This document shows positions 54,158 to 62,752 of a stretch of 64,000 bases of DNA, in pieces. Source of the DNA: Streptococcus suis (GTDB lineage: Bacteria; Bacillota; Bacilli; Lactobacillales; Streptococcaceae); NCBI RefSeq assembly GCF_002960625.1, contig NZ_POJH01000029.1, forward strand, positions 1 to 64,000. The letters are read 5' to 3'. Every line of letters begins with the position of its first letter. Position 1 is the first letter of the stretch. The notes under the pieces are model-generated. The model saw nothing but the letters and a program-made list of their open reading frames with translations, was not told where the DNA came from and did no database searches. Position numbers and translations under genes: made by a program.

Positions 54158-55294
54158 CTAGAAAGCATTTTCCAAAACTGCCAAAGCTTCTTCCGTGCTC
54201 GGCTGTCGTGGATTTGTAGCAGTACACTTATCTACTACCGCTGCTGCTGCAATTTCTTCCTTGTACTGATTAAAGTCACTAACAGACACACCATATTCCC
54301 GTAAGGTCATCGGCAAATCAAGTTTTCGTTGCAATTTTTTCACTGCGTCAATCAGCTGTCGAACACCCAAAACAGGACTAGTCGCGCTACAACCGATTAG
54401 CTTAGCAATTTCTTGATAACGGATAGCTGTTGCTCTATCACTATCACCTAAGCCACGAGCACTGATATTGGCATTATACTGGATGACGTAGGGCATTAGA
54501 ATGCTATTTACTCGTCCATGAGGGATATGGAATTTTGCTCCTGTCGCATGGGCTAAGCCATGGTTGATCCCTAAGGATGCAGTATTGAAGGCCATGCCTG
54601 CCAGAGTTGACGCAACATGCATTTTTTCACGAGCCACTGAATCGTTTCCGTTTTGGTAGGCTTTAGGTAGGTATTCGAAAACTAATTTTATGGCTTTTTC
54701 TGCTAGAGCATCTGAAAAATCCGTTGCCTTGGTCGAAACATAGGCTTCAATAGCATGGGTCAGAACATCCATCCCCGTATCTGCTGTTATATTTCCAGGT
54801 AAAGAAGATACTAAACAGGAATCTAAAATGGCTACATCTGGTAGTATTTCTCTTGAAACCAAGGGATACTTGATTTCTTTTTGCCTATCAGTAATAACGG
54901 CAAATTCTGTCACTTCTGAACCGGTTCCACTGGTTGTTGGAATAGCAATTAGAATCACATCTGTGAACACAGCCATTTTCTTACCAAAATAGTAAATAGC
55001 TTTAGCTGCATCAAGAGCGGAACCACCACCAATCGCAAGGATGATACTGATTTGTTGACCACCTACTGACTGAATACCCGCAATAATGGTTTCAATCGGT
55101 GGATCTGGTACAATATCATCAAAAACATGACTCTGATTGCTAGGATCCAGATGACTTAATACACTGTCCAACTGACCCGTTTGCTTTAGGAAGGGATCTG
55201 CAACAACCAAGATGTGCTCATTCTTATAACTTCTTAGCTGCTCTAGAGCACCCTCTCCTATGCACAATTCTGTTTTATAGAAAATCTTGTACAT
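54158..55294 (-). CDS. eutG: Iron-containing alcohol dehydrogenase (EutG/PduQ)
   Basis: A 378-residue group III alcohol dehydrogenase. The NAD-binding GGGSALDAAKAI (~92), IPTTSGTGSEVTEFAVI, and metal-binding GMDVLTHAIEAYVS and GINHGLAHATGAKFHIPHG (His residues) are intact. It reduces acetaldehyde or propanal to alcohol and regenerates NAD+ for EutE inside the shell. First gene of the minus-strand locus, with its own promoter, an ANTAR leader and AAGGAG upstream. Confidence -1.
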   Translation of the reverse strand: MYKIFYKTELCIGEGALEQLRSYKNEHILVVADPFLKQTGQLDSVLSHLDPSNQSHVFDDIVPDPPIETIIAGIQSVGGQQISIILAIGGGSALDAAKAIYYFGKKMAVFTDVILIAIPTTSGTGSEVTEFAVITDRQKEIKYPLVSREILPDVAILDSCLVSSLPGNITADTGMDVLTHAIEAYVSTKATDFSDALAEKAIKLVFEYLPKAYQNGNDSVAREKMHVASTLAGMAFNTASLGINHGLAHATGAKFHIPHGRVNSILMPYVIQYNANISARGLGDSDRATAIRYQEIAKLIGCSATSPVLGVRQLIDAVKKLQRKLDLPMTLREYGVSVSDFNQYKEEIAAAAVVDKCTATNPRQPSTEEALAVLENAF

Positions 55295-55321
55295 TTCTTC
55301 TCCTTTCTATGTAACTTTTCC

Positions 55322-55418
55322 ATAAAAATAAGCCATATGAAAACCAGACTAAAACTCTCCATTAAGTCATAGTCGTTTCATATAGCTACATTGCTTATTG
55401 ATTAGTACGCCTTTGTAC
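55322..55418 (-). promoter_or_regulatory. EutV (ANTAR) antitermination leader of the alcohol dehydrogenase gene
   Basis: Minus-strand RNA: P1 at 55405-55418, GTAC-AAAGGC-GTAC; P2 at 55384-55395, AGC-AATGTA-GCT; both loops have A1 and G4. The 3' side of P2 (GCT at 55384-55386) is also part of the left arm of a strong terminator: AGCTATATGAAA (55376-55387) pairs with TTTCATATGGCT (55331-55342), one G-T pair, followed by TATTTTTA. P2 and the terminator therefore exclude each other, as in known EutV targets. Confidence -1.
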
Positions 55419-55427
55419 CACGAAAAA

Positions 55428-55456
55428 ATTATAACATAAAGCCATTAACATATCAA
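55428..55456 (-). promoter_or_regulatory. Promoter of the eut/pdu locus
   Basis: Minus-strand TTGATA (55451-55456), 17-base spacer, TATAAT (55428-55433, preceded by TGT). It starts the leader that carries the ANTAR hairpins before the alcohol dehydrogenase gene. The stretch 55457-55730 between this and the sRNA promoter holds no gene; only short inverted repeats (ACCAC/GTGGT near 55520; AGAG/CTCT near 55640) are seen. Confidence -1.
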
Positions 55457-55730
55457 CAGAAATAATGATTTTTCTTGAAATTTTTATGAACTTTTTTACT
55501 CCTAGTACCCTTACCTAAATGACCACCTAAGAACCTGTGGTCCTCATTCAGCACTTCTATCTATGACTAGTTTTCAAGCTCCCATCATTCAGCTTCTTCT
55601 TTTGTATCCCCGCTAAAATCTGCCTTGATGAGAGAAAGATGCTCTCTTATAATGGAGTGATGTATGAATAGAGCTTCTCAGTTTATAATAAAGGTTTTAT
55701 AATAAAGGCCGTCATTTTGATACAAATTAG

Positions 55731-55759
55731 TTGTCAAACTGGCGGAGATAAGTTATAAT
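55731..55759 (+). promoter_or_regulatory. Promoter of the EutX-like sRNA
   Basis: TTGTCA (55731-55736), 17 bases, TATAAT (55754-55759). A start near 55766 fits directly before the cobalamin aptamer. Confidence -1.
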
Positions 55760-55779
55760 AATGATGCTAGGAATTGATT

Positions 55780-55915
55780 TTAGTACTTTTGAAAACATGG
55801 AAGTTTGGTGCAAATCCAACGCGGTCCCGCCACTGTGATAAGCTTTGCTTTAAGTCAGGTCTTTGGTTTCAAATTTTAGTAGATCTCACGCCTCGATGTA
55901 AGGTGTGATGTCAGT
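55780..55915 (+). promoter_or_regulatory. Adenosylcobalamin riboswitch aptamer
   Basis: The conserved core is clear: GGTGCAAATCCAACGCGGTC then CCGCCACTGTGA, followed by AAGTCAGG (B12-box type, 55855-55862). An outer stem TTTGAAA/TTTCAAA (about 55788 and 55869) closes it, and TCACGCCT/AGGTGTGA (55887-55911) is the hairpin expected to kiss the core. It does not precede a cobalamin gene in the plus direction; it controls the sRNA. Confidence -1.
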
Positions 55916-55918
55916 TTG

Positions 55919-55943
55919 GATAGCGCATCTACTGCGGTATTTT
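55919..55943 (+). terminator. Candidate B12-controlled terminator in the sRNA
   Basis: GATAGCGCA and TGCGGTATT pair over 8 of 9 positions (one G-G mismatch), with a TCTAC loop and TTTT at the end. It lies after the aptamer and before the ANTAR hairpins, where ligand-dependent termination would be needed. Weak on its own; position gives most of the support. Confidence -1.
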
Positions 55944-56102
55944 CCATTATTGGCTCTACGTTTAAGTACCTTTCATTTTCTAAAGGTAGAAAAACTACCT
56001 TACTGCAACGAAGCAGGGCCGATAATCGGGAAAGCCACAGTTAATCAATGATGCTTAACAGACTATACAAGGATGTATAAATGCTTTCTTAACATAAACG
56101 AC

Positions 56103-56134
56103 AAACCACCCTCGAAATGAAGGGTGGTTTATTT
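56103..56134 (+). terminator. Terminator of the EutX-like sRNA
   Basis: AAACCACCCT / AGGGTGGTTT perfect 10-bp stem with an 8-base loop followed by ATTTTG. Being symmetric, it can also end the convergent flavin reductase transcript. Confidence -1.
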
Positions 56135-56137
56135 TGT

Positions 56138-56719
56138 CTAATCCGACTTCCCTTCCGCTTCTCTTCGTTTTTTGATCAGCGTTCCCATTCGTAAGGATTT
56201 TTCATTATAGTAACGATAGTGTCGACCTGAACCATCACCGATATAGCTGATAGGTGAAAATTCACTGCCCTTAAAATCACCATGCTCATCAAGCAAGTCT
56301 TCTTCTACTACTCTGCGCGTTACTTTTCCGATAATGTTGGTCAACTTACCACATTCTACAAGTTCAACAACTTCGCACTCAATAGAAATTGGGCATTCAT
56401 TTACCAAAGGAGCATCAACTGTTTCACCAACTGTGTAGGTCAAGCCAGTTAAGGAAAATTTATCTTTACGGCTATTAAAACCAGCAAGTTCCACTTCCTC
56501 AATCAACTCTTCTCTTGGAACATTGACAGTAAAGTGACCATGTTTGCTGATTTCAGTCACTGCATTTCCCTTTGTCCTCATGCCAATCACCATCATACTG
56601 CCTAAAGAATAAGCAGAACTTGAGGTTGTTATATTGTATCCATGAATATCATCTTTGTAACCCAAAAAGAATACTGGAAAGCCAAAATATAGCTTACGTG
56701 TCTCAAATGTTTTTTTCAC
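56138..56719 (-). CDS. Flavin reductase-like FMN-binding protein
   Basis: A 193-residue protein of the flavin reductase/DIM6-NTAB family: VFFLGYKDDIHGYNITTSSS, MMVIGMRTKGNAVTEISKHG, FTVNVP, and a C-terminal YIGDGSGRHYRYYN. It binds FMN and reduces flavin or another acceptor. It lies between the eut regulatory region and the old-yellow-enzyme and cobalamin genes. No PduS-type corrinoid reductase is seen in the window, so a part in cobalamin reduction is possible but unproven. Confidence -1.
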   Translation of the reverse strand: MKKTFETRKLYFGFPVFFLGYKDDIHGYNITTSSSAYSLGSMMVIGMRTKGNAVTEISKHGHFTVNVPREELIEEVELAGFNSRKDKFSLTGLTYTVGETVDAPLVNECPISIECEVVELVECGKLTNIIGKVTRRVVEEDLLDEHGDFKGSEFSPISYIGDGSGRHYRYYNEKSLRMGTLIKKRREAEGKSD

Positions 56720-56798
56720 CTTTTACTCCTTTATTGTAAGAATAGGTATCTACTGTTCAGCATTTCCATCACACATGATACCTCATTCCTGAACGTCA

Positions 56799-57899
56799 TT
56801 ATTTTCCCTCTAAATAATCCCGTAAGGAATTGACAAATGCTGTCGGGAGTCTCAACTCTTCTTGCAGTTCATCTCGATAGCGGGTAATGATGTCATACTC
56901 CCGTCCTTGAGAAACCTTGATTGGCCAGTCGGGATCTAGTAACATGGCCTTACCAACAGAGAAGAGTGGGATGTCTTCTGCTAGAATCTCTTCCACATCT
57001 TGACAGGTCTGAATCCCACCAACTGCAATCAGGGGCACTCGTCCATTGATTTTTTTTATGACGGAGTGAATAATCGGCTCTGGTGACTTAGGATTCCGCA
57101 GGGAAGGTCGGAAAACATGACTTAAGGAGAGATGAAGGTAGTCTACCCCCATTGCAATCAGCTGCTCTATCAGCTGCAAACTATCCCATAATTCAATACC
57201 TGGATCTTCAATCTCTTCTGGGGAGAAACGGTAGCCAACCAAAAACGGTCTATCTGCTTCTTCCTTGACTAGTTTTTTGACCTGCTTAACCAAGGTCTTG
57301 GCAAACCGCATACGGTTATTCAAACTACCTCCCCACTTATCTTGTCGTCGATTGGAATGGGGAGAAAGGAATTGCTGGATTAAGTAAGTATTGGCCCCAT
57401 GTAACTCCACTCCATCAAAACCTGCTTTTATGGCCCTTCTCGTTGCATCAAGAAAAGCCTGTAATATCTCATCTACTTCCAAATGCTTAAGAGAACGAGG
57501 TTCTACCACATTACCATGGGAACCAATAATAGCACTAGGAGCTACTGGTTTTCCTTCAATTAAAACTGGGGGAACCATGCGGCCTCCATGATAGATTTGT
57601 AAGACTGCTAAAGCTCCTTGGTCCTTGATGGCTTGAGCCAGGCGAGCTAACCCTTCAATCTTGTCATCTTCTGCGACACTGAAACTATCTCTAAATGCCT
57701 GCCCTTGCGTATGTACATAGGCACTGCCTGTAATGACCATGCCCACTTGGCTAGCACGACGAGTGTAAAAATCAATATCATCTTGCGATACATAGCCTCC
57801 CGGCTGACAGACACTGAGGGTCATGGGAGCCAGTACCACTCGATTTCTAGTGTACAACTGCTCTGTCAGCTGTACAGAATCATGAATTGTTTTTATCAT
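56799..57899 (-). CDS. Old yellow enzyme family NADH:flavin oxidoreductase
   Basis: A 366-residue TIM-barrel flavoenzyme: NRVVLAPMTLSVCQPGGYVS, VLQIYHGGRM, DGVELHGANTYLIQQFLSPH, SNRRQDKWGG and VAVGGIQ-type IAVGGIQTCQDVEEIL are family signatures. There is no C-terminal Fe-S/FAD extension, so it is the short form. The substrate is unknown. Its start overlaps the end of the cobC-like gene by 20 bases, so it belongs to the cobalamin operon transcript. Confidence -1.
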   Translation of the reverse strand: MIKTIHDSVQLTEQLYTRNRVVLAPMTLSVCQPGGYVSQDDIDFYTRRASQVGMVITGSAYVHTQGQAFRDSFSVAEDDKIEGLARLAQAIKDQGALAVLQIYHGGRMVPPVLIEGKPVAPSAIIGSHGNVVEPRSLKHLEVDEILQAFLDATRRAIKAGFDGVELHGANTYLIQQFLSPHSNRRQDKWGGSLNNRMRFAKTLVKQVKKLVKEEADRPFLVGYRFSPEEIEDPGIELWDSLQLIEQLIAMGVDYLHLSLSHVFRPSLRNPKSPEPIIHSVIKKINGRVPLIAVGGIQTCQDVEEILAEDIPLFSVGKAMLLDPDWPIKVSQGREYDIITRYRDELQEELRLPTAFVNSLRDYLEGK

Positions 57900-58485
57900 C
57901 TACAACCTCTTTTCCTAAAAGATATGCAGTAACATCTGTTCCTTCTTTTTCTACCACTGTCACAGTTCCTTGGGGAAAATCAATATCCCAAAATAGAGCC
58001 GATGGATCTACTAAACGCTGGTAAATCAACCTTAGGACACCTAAGTGAGCAACAAGGGCCAGTGATTGACCTGGATGTTCATTGACCAATCTGTCCGTTT
58101 CAGTCCAAACCCGGTCTTGAAAGTCTCTAAAGGCTTCCGCTTCCGGTGGTCTGTAGGTAAATGGTGCTGCTAACCAGGCCTCCCATTCCAGCGGAAATTG
58201 CTCCTGAATCTGATCGGCAGTCAGGCCTTCCCACAGTCCAAAACCTTTTTCATCCATGTTCTTTAAGGGGATTGGATGATGTATAGGAAAGACAAGCTGG
58301 GCTGTTTCCTGGCTACGTCTTAAAGAGCTGACATAGACCTTGTCAATGGGAATATCTCGCATCTGATTTTCCAAGACTAGAGCCTGTTCTTTCCCTCTTT
58401 GATTGATGGAAACATCCAAGCTTCCATAAAAACTGCGTTTTTTGTTCAAATCGGTTTCACCGTGACGCATGAGGTAGATTTTCAT
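57880..58485 (-). CDS. cobC: Alpha-ribazole phosphatase/phosphoglycerate-mutase-like phosphatase
   Basis: A 201-residue histidine phosphatase: LMRHGETDLNKKRSFYGSLD (active-site RHG at ~7-9), SSLRRSQETAQ, GLWEGLTADQI, and the second His in VAHLGVLR. In the row cobU-cobS-cobC it would remove the 5'-phosphate in nucleotide-loop assembly. It overlaps cobS by 4 bases at its start. Confidence -1.
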   Translation of the reverse strand: MKIYLMRHGETDLNKKRSFYGSLDVSINQRGKEQALVLENQMRDIPIDKVYVSSLRRSQETAQLVFPIHHPIPLKNMDEKGFGLWEGLTADQIQEQFPLEWEAWLAAPFTYRPPEAEAFRDFQDRVWTETDRLVNEHPGQSLALVAHLGVLRLIYQRLVDPSALFWDIDFPQGTVTVVEKEGTDVTAYLLGKEVVDDKNNS

Positions 58486-59204
58486 ATGATTAACCCAATA
58501 ATAAATAGGAGTTGAGCCACTTCTACAAAGGCTCCTAAGGTGTCACCTGTATGGCCGTCAATTTTTTGGTAGACAAACCGGCGATAGACCTGCGAGCCAA
58601 GTAAGACAAAGCCGTAGGCAAGTAAGCCTTTGTAGCTAAAGACATACATTAGACTGGCTAGCGGCAAGACCTGAGACAGAACGATTTGGCCACCTGTCGT
58701 CCCTGAGAAAAAGTTGCCTGTCCCCCCTTCAGCCCGTGCATAGCGCATCTGATAGAGCTGCAGGGCTAGTCCTGCCTTTCCTATCATGGACAGGGCCGCC
58801 ACGATAAACCAACCTGGCTCAGGAAGATAGGGATAGGCCACCAACATCAAAGCATAGTAGAGAATCAAGGCCAGGACACCATTGCTACCAATACGACTGT
58901 CCTTCATGATTTCCAACATTCTCTCCTTTTTCCTGGATGAAAAGAGTCCGTCTGCAGTATCTGCCAAGCCGTCTAAGTGAAATCCTCCTGTCAGCAAGAC
59001 ATCAAAGAGAAAACTAAGGCACCAAGCAACAATGCCTGGTAAGACCAATTGAGCTAGGTAGTAAAACAGGCCTGTAATACTCCCTAGTAAAAGTCCAAAT
59101 AAGGTCAGATAGGGAACTCCTTTTTGGATATGAGCAATATCCACTTCCTTGTTGATGGGAATTCGGCTAAAAAATTGTGTGTAAATAATCAGTGCATGTA
59201 TCAT
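58482..59204 (-). CDS. cobS: Adenosylcobinamide-GDP ribazoletransferase (cobalamin synthase)
   Basis: A 240-residue integral membrane enzyme that joins alpha-ribazole to adenosylcobinamide-GDP. The family motif GGFHLDGLADTADGLFSS (~80-97) and DSRIGSNGVLALIL (~110) are complete, with about six hydrophobic segments. ATG 59204 overlaps the cobU stop (ATGA), showing coupling. Confidence -1.
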   Translation of the reverse strand: MIHALIIYTQFFSRIPINKEVDIAHIQKGVPYLTLFGLLLGSITGLFYYLAQLVLPGIVAWCLSFLFDVLLTGGFHLDGLADTADGLFSSRKKERMLEIMKDSRIGSNGVLALILYYALMLVAYPYLPEPGWFIVAALSMIGKAGLALQLYQMRYARAEGGTGNFFSGTTGGQIVLSQVLPLASLMYVFSYKGLLAYGFVLLGSQVYRRFVYQKIDGHTGDTLGAFVEVAQLLFIIGLII

Positions 59205-59785
59205 TTTAAGCGTTGAGCAAGGCCACAAATCACCAGATAAACCTCACTCGCCTCCTTTGCTAAGAACTGATTCACCTGTCCAAGTAGATCTCTAAAATAC
59301 CGTCCCAACTTGGTATCTGGGACGATGCCCAGTCCAATTTCGTTGGTGACAATGTAGAGCTGACTATCCGTTGCCCCATGAGCAAGTAGGATAGCCTGCC
59401 ATTGAGCCTGAATCTGTCGACTGATAAAGGCCTGTTCTTCCTTGCTGAGAAAGTTAGTATCCTCCATAGCTATTTTCTCAGGGAAATAGGTTTCAACCAG
59501 CTGAAAGAGGAGATTAGTCGTCAGCATGGTAGCACAGTCCAGCAAATAGTAGTTGTAGGTTTGGTCTTTCAACCAGGATCCAAGATCTGCAAACTGCTCA
59601 TGGGTTGTCCAAGAAGCTGGGCGGCGTTCTTGGTGCAGCCGGACCCGCTCCTGCCATTCACTGTCGGTGCCTGAACTCATTCCTGTCGCTATATAACATA
59701 CTCGCTCTTTCTCCCAGATTTGCTCTTCTGTGAACTGCGATTTGCCACTTCGAGCTCCTCCAGTTACCAAGACAATTTTACCCAT
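59201..59785 (-). CDS. cobU: Adenosylcobinamide kinase/guanylyltransferase
   Basis: A 194-residue enzyme that phosphorylates adenosylcobinamide and adds GMP. The P-loop [14 protein letters not shown] is at the N-terminus (~6-19), followed by YIATGM and the guanylylation histidine region [14 protein letters not shown], then [16 protein letters not shown] 59785 has GGAG upstream; longer starts run into hemL. It overlaps hemL by 8 bases. Confidence -1.
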   Translation of the reverse strand: MGKIVLVTGGARSGKSQFTEEQIWEKERVCYIATGMSSGTDSEWQERVRLHQERRPASWTTHEQFADLGSWLKDQTYNYYLLDCATMLTTNLLFQLVETYFPEKIAMEDTNFLSKEEQAFISRQIQAQWQAILLAHGATDSQLYIVTNEIGLGIVPDTKLGRYFRDLLGQVNQFLAKEASEVYLVICGLAQRLK

Positions 59786-61067
59786 ATATTTCTCCAAAAA
59801 CAGTATCAAAGGCCTGCAAGGTCTGGTCAATATCTTCCTTGGTATGAGCTGCGGACATGAAATTTGATTCATACTGGGAAGGTGCTAGGTAAATCCCTTG
59901 TTTGAGTAAACCTGCATGGACACGGGCAAAGACTTCTTGGTCGCTGGCCTTGGAATCTTCAAAATTCCGAACAGGCCGCTCGTTAAAGAAAAATCCAAAC
60001 ATGGTACCAACCTGTACAACCTGGAGGGGAATCTGGTACTTGACAGCCAGTTCTTTCAAACCTAGGCAAAGCTGATTGGTTCGTGCCTCCATATCCTTGA
60101 AGATATCCGGTGTCAAGGACACCAAGGTTTCATAGCCAGCTGTCATAGCAATTGGATTGCCTGACAAGGTACCTGCCTGATAGACCGCCCCCATGGGAGC
60201 GATATAGTCCATATACTTCTTCTTACCTCCAAAGAGGGCCATTGGGAAGCCTCCCCCAACAACCTTACCAAAGCACAACAAGTCTGGCTCCACACCGTAC
60301 AAGCCCGTAGCTCCAGTATAGCTGGCCCTAAAGCCTGTCATCACCTCATCGATAATAAACAAGGCACCATATTGGCTTGTGAGGTCACGAATAGCTTGGA
60401 TAAAGTCCTGCTCTGCTGGAATCAGTCCCATATTTCCTGCCACAGCTTCGATAATGACGCAGGCAATTTCTAAGCCCATCTCTTCAAAACAGGCCTGAAG
60501 GCTAGCCTTATCATTATAGGGAAGAGTAAGAGTATCCTGAGCAGTTGCTTCTGTCACTCCAGGAGAATTTGGTAAGCCAAAGGTGGCAACCCCAGACCCT
60601 GCTTGTACGAGGAAGGAATCACTGTGTCCATGGTAACAGCCAACAAACTTGACGATTTTATCCCTCTGGGTCACTCCACGTGCCAAGCGAATAGCACTCA
60701 TGGTAGCTTCCGTCCCCGAACTGACCATTCTCAGCCGTTCCAGATAGGGAATTCGTTCCTGCAGGTGCTGTCCTAAGCGGGTTTCCAAGGGACTTGGTGC
60801 TCCGAAACTAGTACCGCATTCCACGGCTGACTTGACCGCTTCAATGACCCGATCTTCTGCATGACCTAAAATCATTGGACCCCAGGATAGAACGTAGTCG
60901 ATGTAGCGATTTCCATCCACATCATAGAGATAGGCACCCTTGGCCTTGTCAATAAATACTGGACTGCCCTCTACGGCCTTAAAGGCTCGAACTGGACTAT
61001 TGACCCCACCTGGAAAAACCGTTTGGGCTTGTTCGAATGCGAACTTAGATTGTTGAGTCTGCATCAT
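59778..61067 (-). CDS. hemL: Glutamate-1-semialdehyde 2,1-aminomutase
   Basis: A 429-residue PLP enzyme making 5-aminolevulinate. [24 protein letters not shown]-type [42 protein letters not shown] and the PLP lysine in [14 protein letters not shown] (~265) are typical. Two adjacent ATG codons (61067, 61064) are possible. Streptococci do not make heme as a rule, so in this operon it supplies the precursor for cobalamin. Confidence -1.
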   Translation of the reverse strand: MMQTQQSKFAFEQAQTVFPGGVNSPVRAFKAVEGSPVFIDKAKGAYLYDVDGNRYIDYVLSWGPMILGHAEDRVIEAVKSAVECGTSFGAPSPLETRLGQHLQERIPYLERLRMVSSGTEATMSAIRLARGVTQRDKIVKFVGCYHGHSDSFLVQAGSGVATFGLPNSPGVTEATAQDTLTLPYNDKASLQACFEEMGLEIACVIIEAVAGNMGLIPAEQDFIQAIRDLTSQYGALFIIDEVMTGFRASYTGATGLYGVEPDLLCFGKVVGGGFPMALFGGKKKYMDYIAPMGAVYQAGTLSGNPIAMTAGYETLVSLTPDIFKDMEARTNQLCLGLKELAVKYQIPLQVVQVGTMFGFFFNERPVRNFEDSKASDQEVFARVHAGLLKQGIYLAPSQYESNFMSAAHTKEDIDQTLQAFDTVFGEIYG

Positions 61068-61068
61068 C

Positions 61069-62043
61069 TTATCCTTCCTCTTTCAAATAGCGGGCTACAT
61101 CTTTTGCAAAGTAGGTGATGATCAAGTCTGCACCCGCACGTTTAAAGCCTGTCAAGGTTTCAAGAACAACTGCCTCCTCATCAATCCATCCATTTTGAGC
61201 TGCAGCCTTAACCATGGCATATTCTCCACTGACATTGTAGGCAACTAAGGGAAGCTTAGTTTGCTGCCTTAATTCTCGTAGAATGTCCAAGAAGGCTAGA
61301 CCTGGCTTAACCATGAGGAAGTCGGCCCCTTCTTTTTCATCGCTCAGGGCTTCTCTCAAGGCTTCTAAGCGATTAGCAGGATCCATTTGGTAGGTCTTCC
61401 GATTGCCAAACCTTGGAGCACTTTCGCCAGCGTCACGAAACGGTCCATAAAAGCTAGAGGCAAACTTAATGGCATAAGACATGATGGGAATGTCTTCAAA
61501 ACCAGCCTGATCCAGTCCCTGACGGATAGCTTCGACATAGCCGTCCATGGCATTGGATGGGGCAATGATATCCGCACCAGCCCTGGCTTGACTCAGGGCA
61601 ACTTCTACCAAGCGGGTCAAGGAAGCATCATTGTCCACCTCCTGACCTTTTAACACCCCACAATGTCCATGACTGGTAAATTCACACAAGCAGGTATCTG
61701 CGATCACGACAAGCTGAGGGAAGTGCTTCTTAATCAGGCCAATCGCTTCCTGAACAATGCCTGTTTCACAAGAGGCTTGGCTGCCAATCTCATCTTTTTC
61801 CTTGGGAATGCCAAAAAGTATGATACTCTTTAACCCTAATTTTTCAACTTCTGCTACTTCATCGACTAAATGATGCAAGGGGAATTGATAAACTCCTGGC
61901 ATGGAAGCTACTTCCTGCTTGTCATCAAGACCTTCTTTCACAAAGATAGGATAAATCAAGTCTGTGGTCAGTAGCTGGGTCTCCCTGACTAAATCACGAA
62001 TCCCTTCTGTCCTTCTCAGACGTCTGTGTCTAAAAAATACCAT
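61069..62043 (-). CDS. hemB: Delta-aminolevulinic acid dehydratase (porphobilinogen synthase)
   Basis: A 324-residue enzyme joining two aminolevulinates. [34 protein letters not shown] (zinc-binding cysteines ~122-133), [19 protein letters not shown] (Schiff-base lysine ~197) and [12 protein letters not shown] (second lysine) are present. It overlaps hemD by 14 bases. Confidence -1.
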   Translation of the reverse strand: MVFFRHRRLRRTEGIRDLVRETQLLTTDLIYPIFVKEGLDDKQEVASMPGVYQFPLHHLVDEVAEVEKLGLKSIILFGIPKEKDEIGSQASCETGIVQEAIGLIKKHFPQLVVIADTCLCEFTSHGHCGVLKGQEVDNDASLTRLVEVALSQARAGADIIAPSNAMDGYVEAIRQGLDQAGFEDIPIMSYAIKFASSFYGPFRDAGESAPRFGNRKTYQMDPANRLEALREALSDEKEGADFLMVKPGLAFLDILRELRQQTKLPLVAYNVSGEYAMVKAAAQNGWIDEEAVVLETLTGFKRAGADLIITYFAKDVARYLKEEG

Positions 62044-62752
62044 ATCGTTTCTCCTTATCCATGATGGTTTCTAGCATGGCTGTGATAGAAGGCTTGTCTG
62101 GCATGAGGTCTACCTCATAACCAGATTCCATCACCGCTTGGGCTGTTGTTTTTCCAATGACTGCTATTTTATGGCTGGCAGGGAACTTTTTGACTACCTC
62201 TGTAAAACTGTGCCAGGCAGATGGACTGGCAAAGGTCCAAAGGACCCTATCCAATTCCAAATAGGGAGCAAGCTGAGCCTGACCTGCCTGATGGGCAACC
62301 GTGTCATACATCTCCCAAGCTAGTACAGAATGCCCCTCCTGCCTCAAACCTTCTGCTATGAGTGGATTAGCCAAGTGACTCTGGGGGAGCAAAATCTTTT
62401 GCCTTTCTAAGCCAAGTGCTATCCACTCCGCTACAAAATCTTTTCCATACTGGCTAGTCGACTCAAAAGTCACTGACCGTCCTGCTTCCCTTATGGAACG
62501 ACTGGTCTGCTCACCAATACTGGCAATCTGTATAGAAGATGGAAGATGGGGCAGGAAGCACTCAAAGGCTGTTGCACTGGTGCAGAACAGCCAATCAGCC
62601 TTTTCCAACTCCTGTTTAACTTGTTGAGGCAGAGGATGGGCCTGAAAAGCTATTAGGGGAACAGTTGCTAACTGAAAGCCTGCATTCTCCAAAGCTGCTC
62701 GCAGGTCCAAATCTATGGTCCCATCTCTTGTTACTACAATCGTTGCTGTCAT
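62030..62752 (-). CDS. hemD: Uroporphyrinogen-III synthase
   Basis: A 240-residue two-domain protein with the weakly conserved HemD fold: [19 protein letters not shown] at the start, [14 protein letters not shown], and the second-domain signature [14 protein letters not shown] with [18 protein letters not shown]. It closes and inverts ring D to give uroporphyrinogen III, the branch point to cobalamin. It overlaps hemC by 4 bases and hemB by 14. Confidence -1.
   Translation of the reverse strand: MTATIVVTRDGTIDLDLRAALENAGFQLATVPLIAFQAHPLPQQVKQELEKADWLFCTSATAFECFLPHLPSSIQIASIGEQTSRSIREAGRSVTFESTSQYGKDFVAEWIALGLERQKILLPQSHLANPLIAEGLRQEGHSVLAWEMYDTVAHQAGQAQLAPYLELDRVLWTFASPSAWHSFTEVVKKFPASHKIAVIGKTTAQAVMESGYEVDLMPDKPSITAMLETIMDKEKRYGIF

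Larger units (their letters stand above)
55766..56136 (+). ncRNA. EutX/Rli55-like regulatory RNA: cobalamin riboswitch plus ANTAR hairpins
   Basis: A plus-strand, non-coding transcript antisense in direction to its neighbours. Order: promoter, cobalamin aptamer (55780-55915), a B12-responsive terminator candidate (55919-55943), a hairpin-rich stretch, an ANTAR dual hairpin (P1 56040-56059 GTTAATC-AATGAT-GCTTAAC; P2 56064-56079 TATAC-AAGGAT-GTATA; both loops with A1 and G4) and a terminator (56103-56130). In E. faecalis (EutX) and Listeria (Rli55) such RNAs sequester EutV when adenosylcobalamin is lacking and are cut short when it is present. The architecture here is the same. No ORF is present in it. 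Confidence -1.

Noticed and set aside
55443-55730. Possible small gene or eutW remnant upstream of the sRNA
   Set aside because: Stops occur in all frames, no ribosome sites are seen, and only short imperfect inverted repeats are present.
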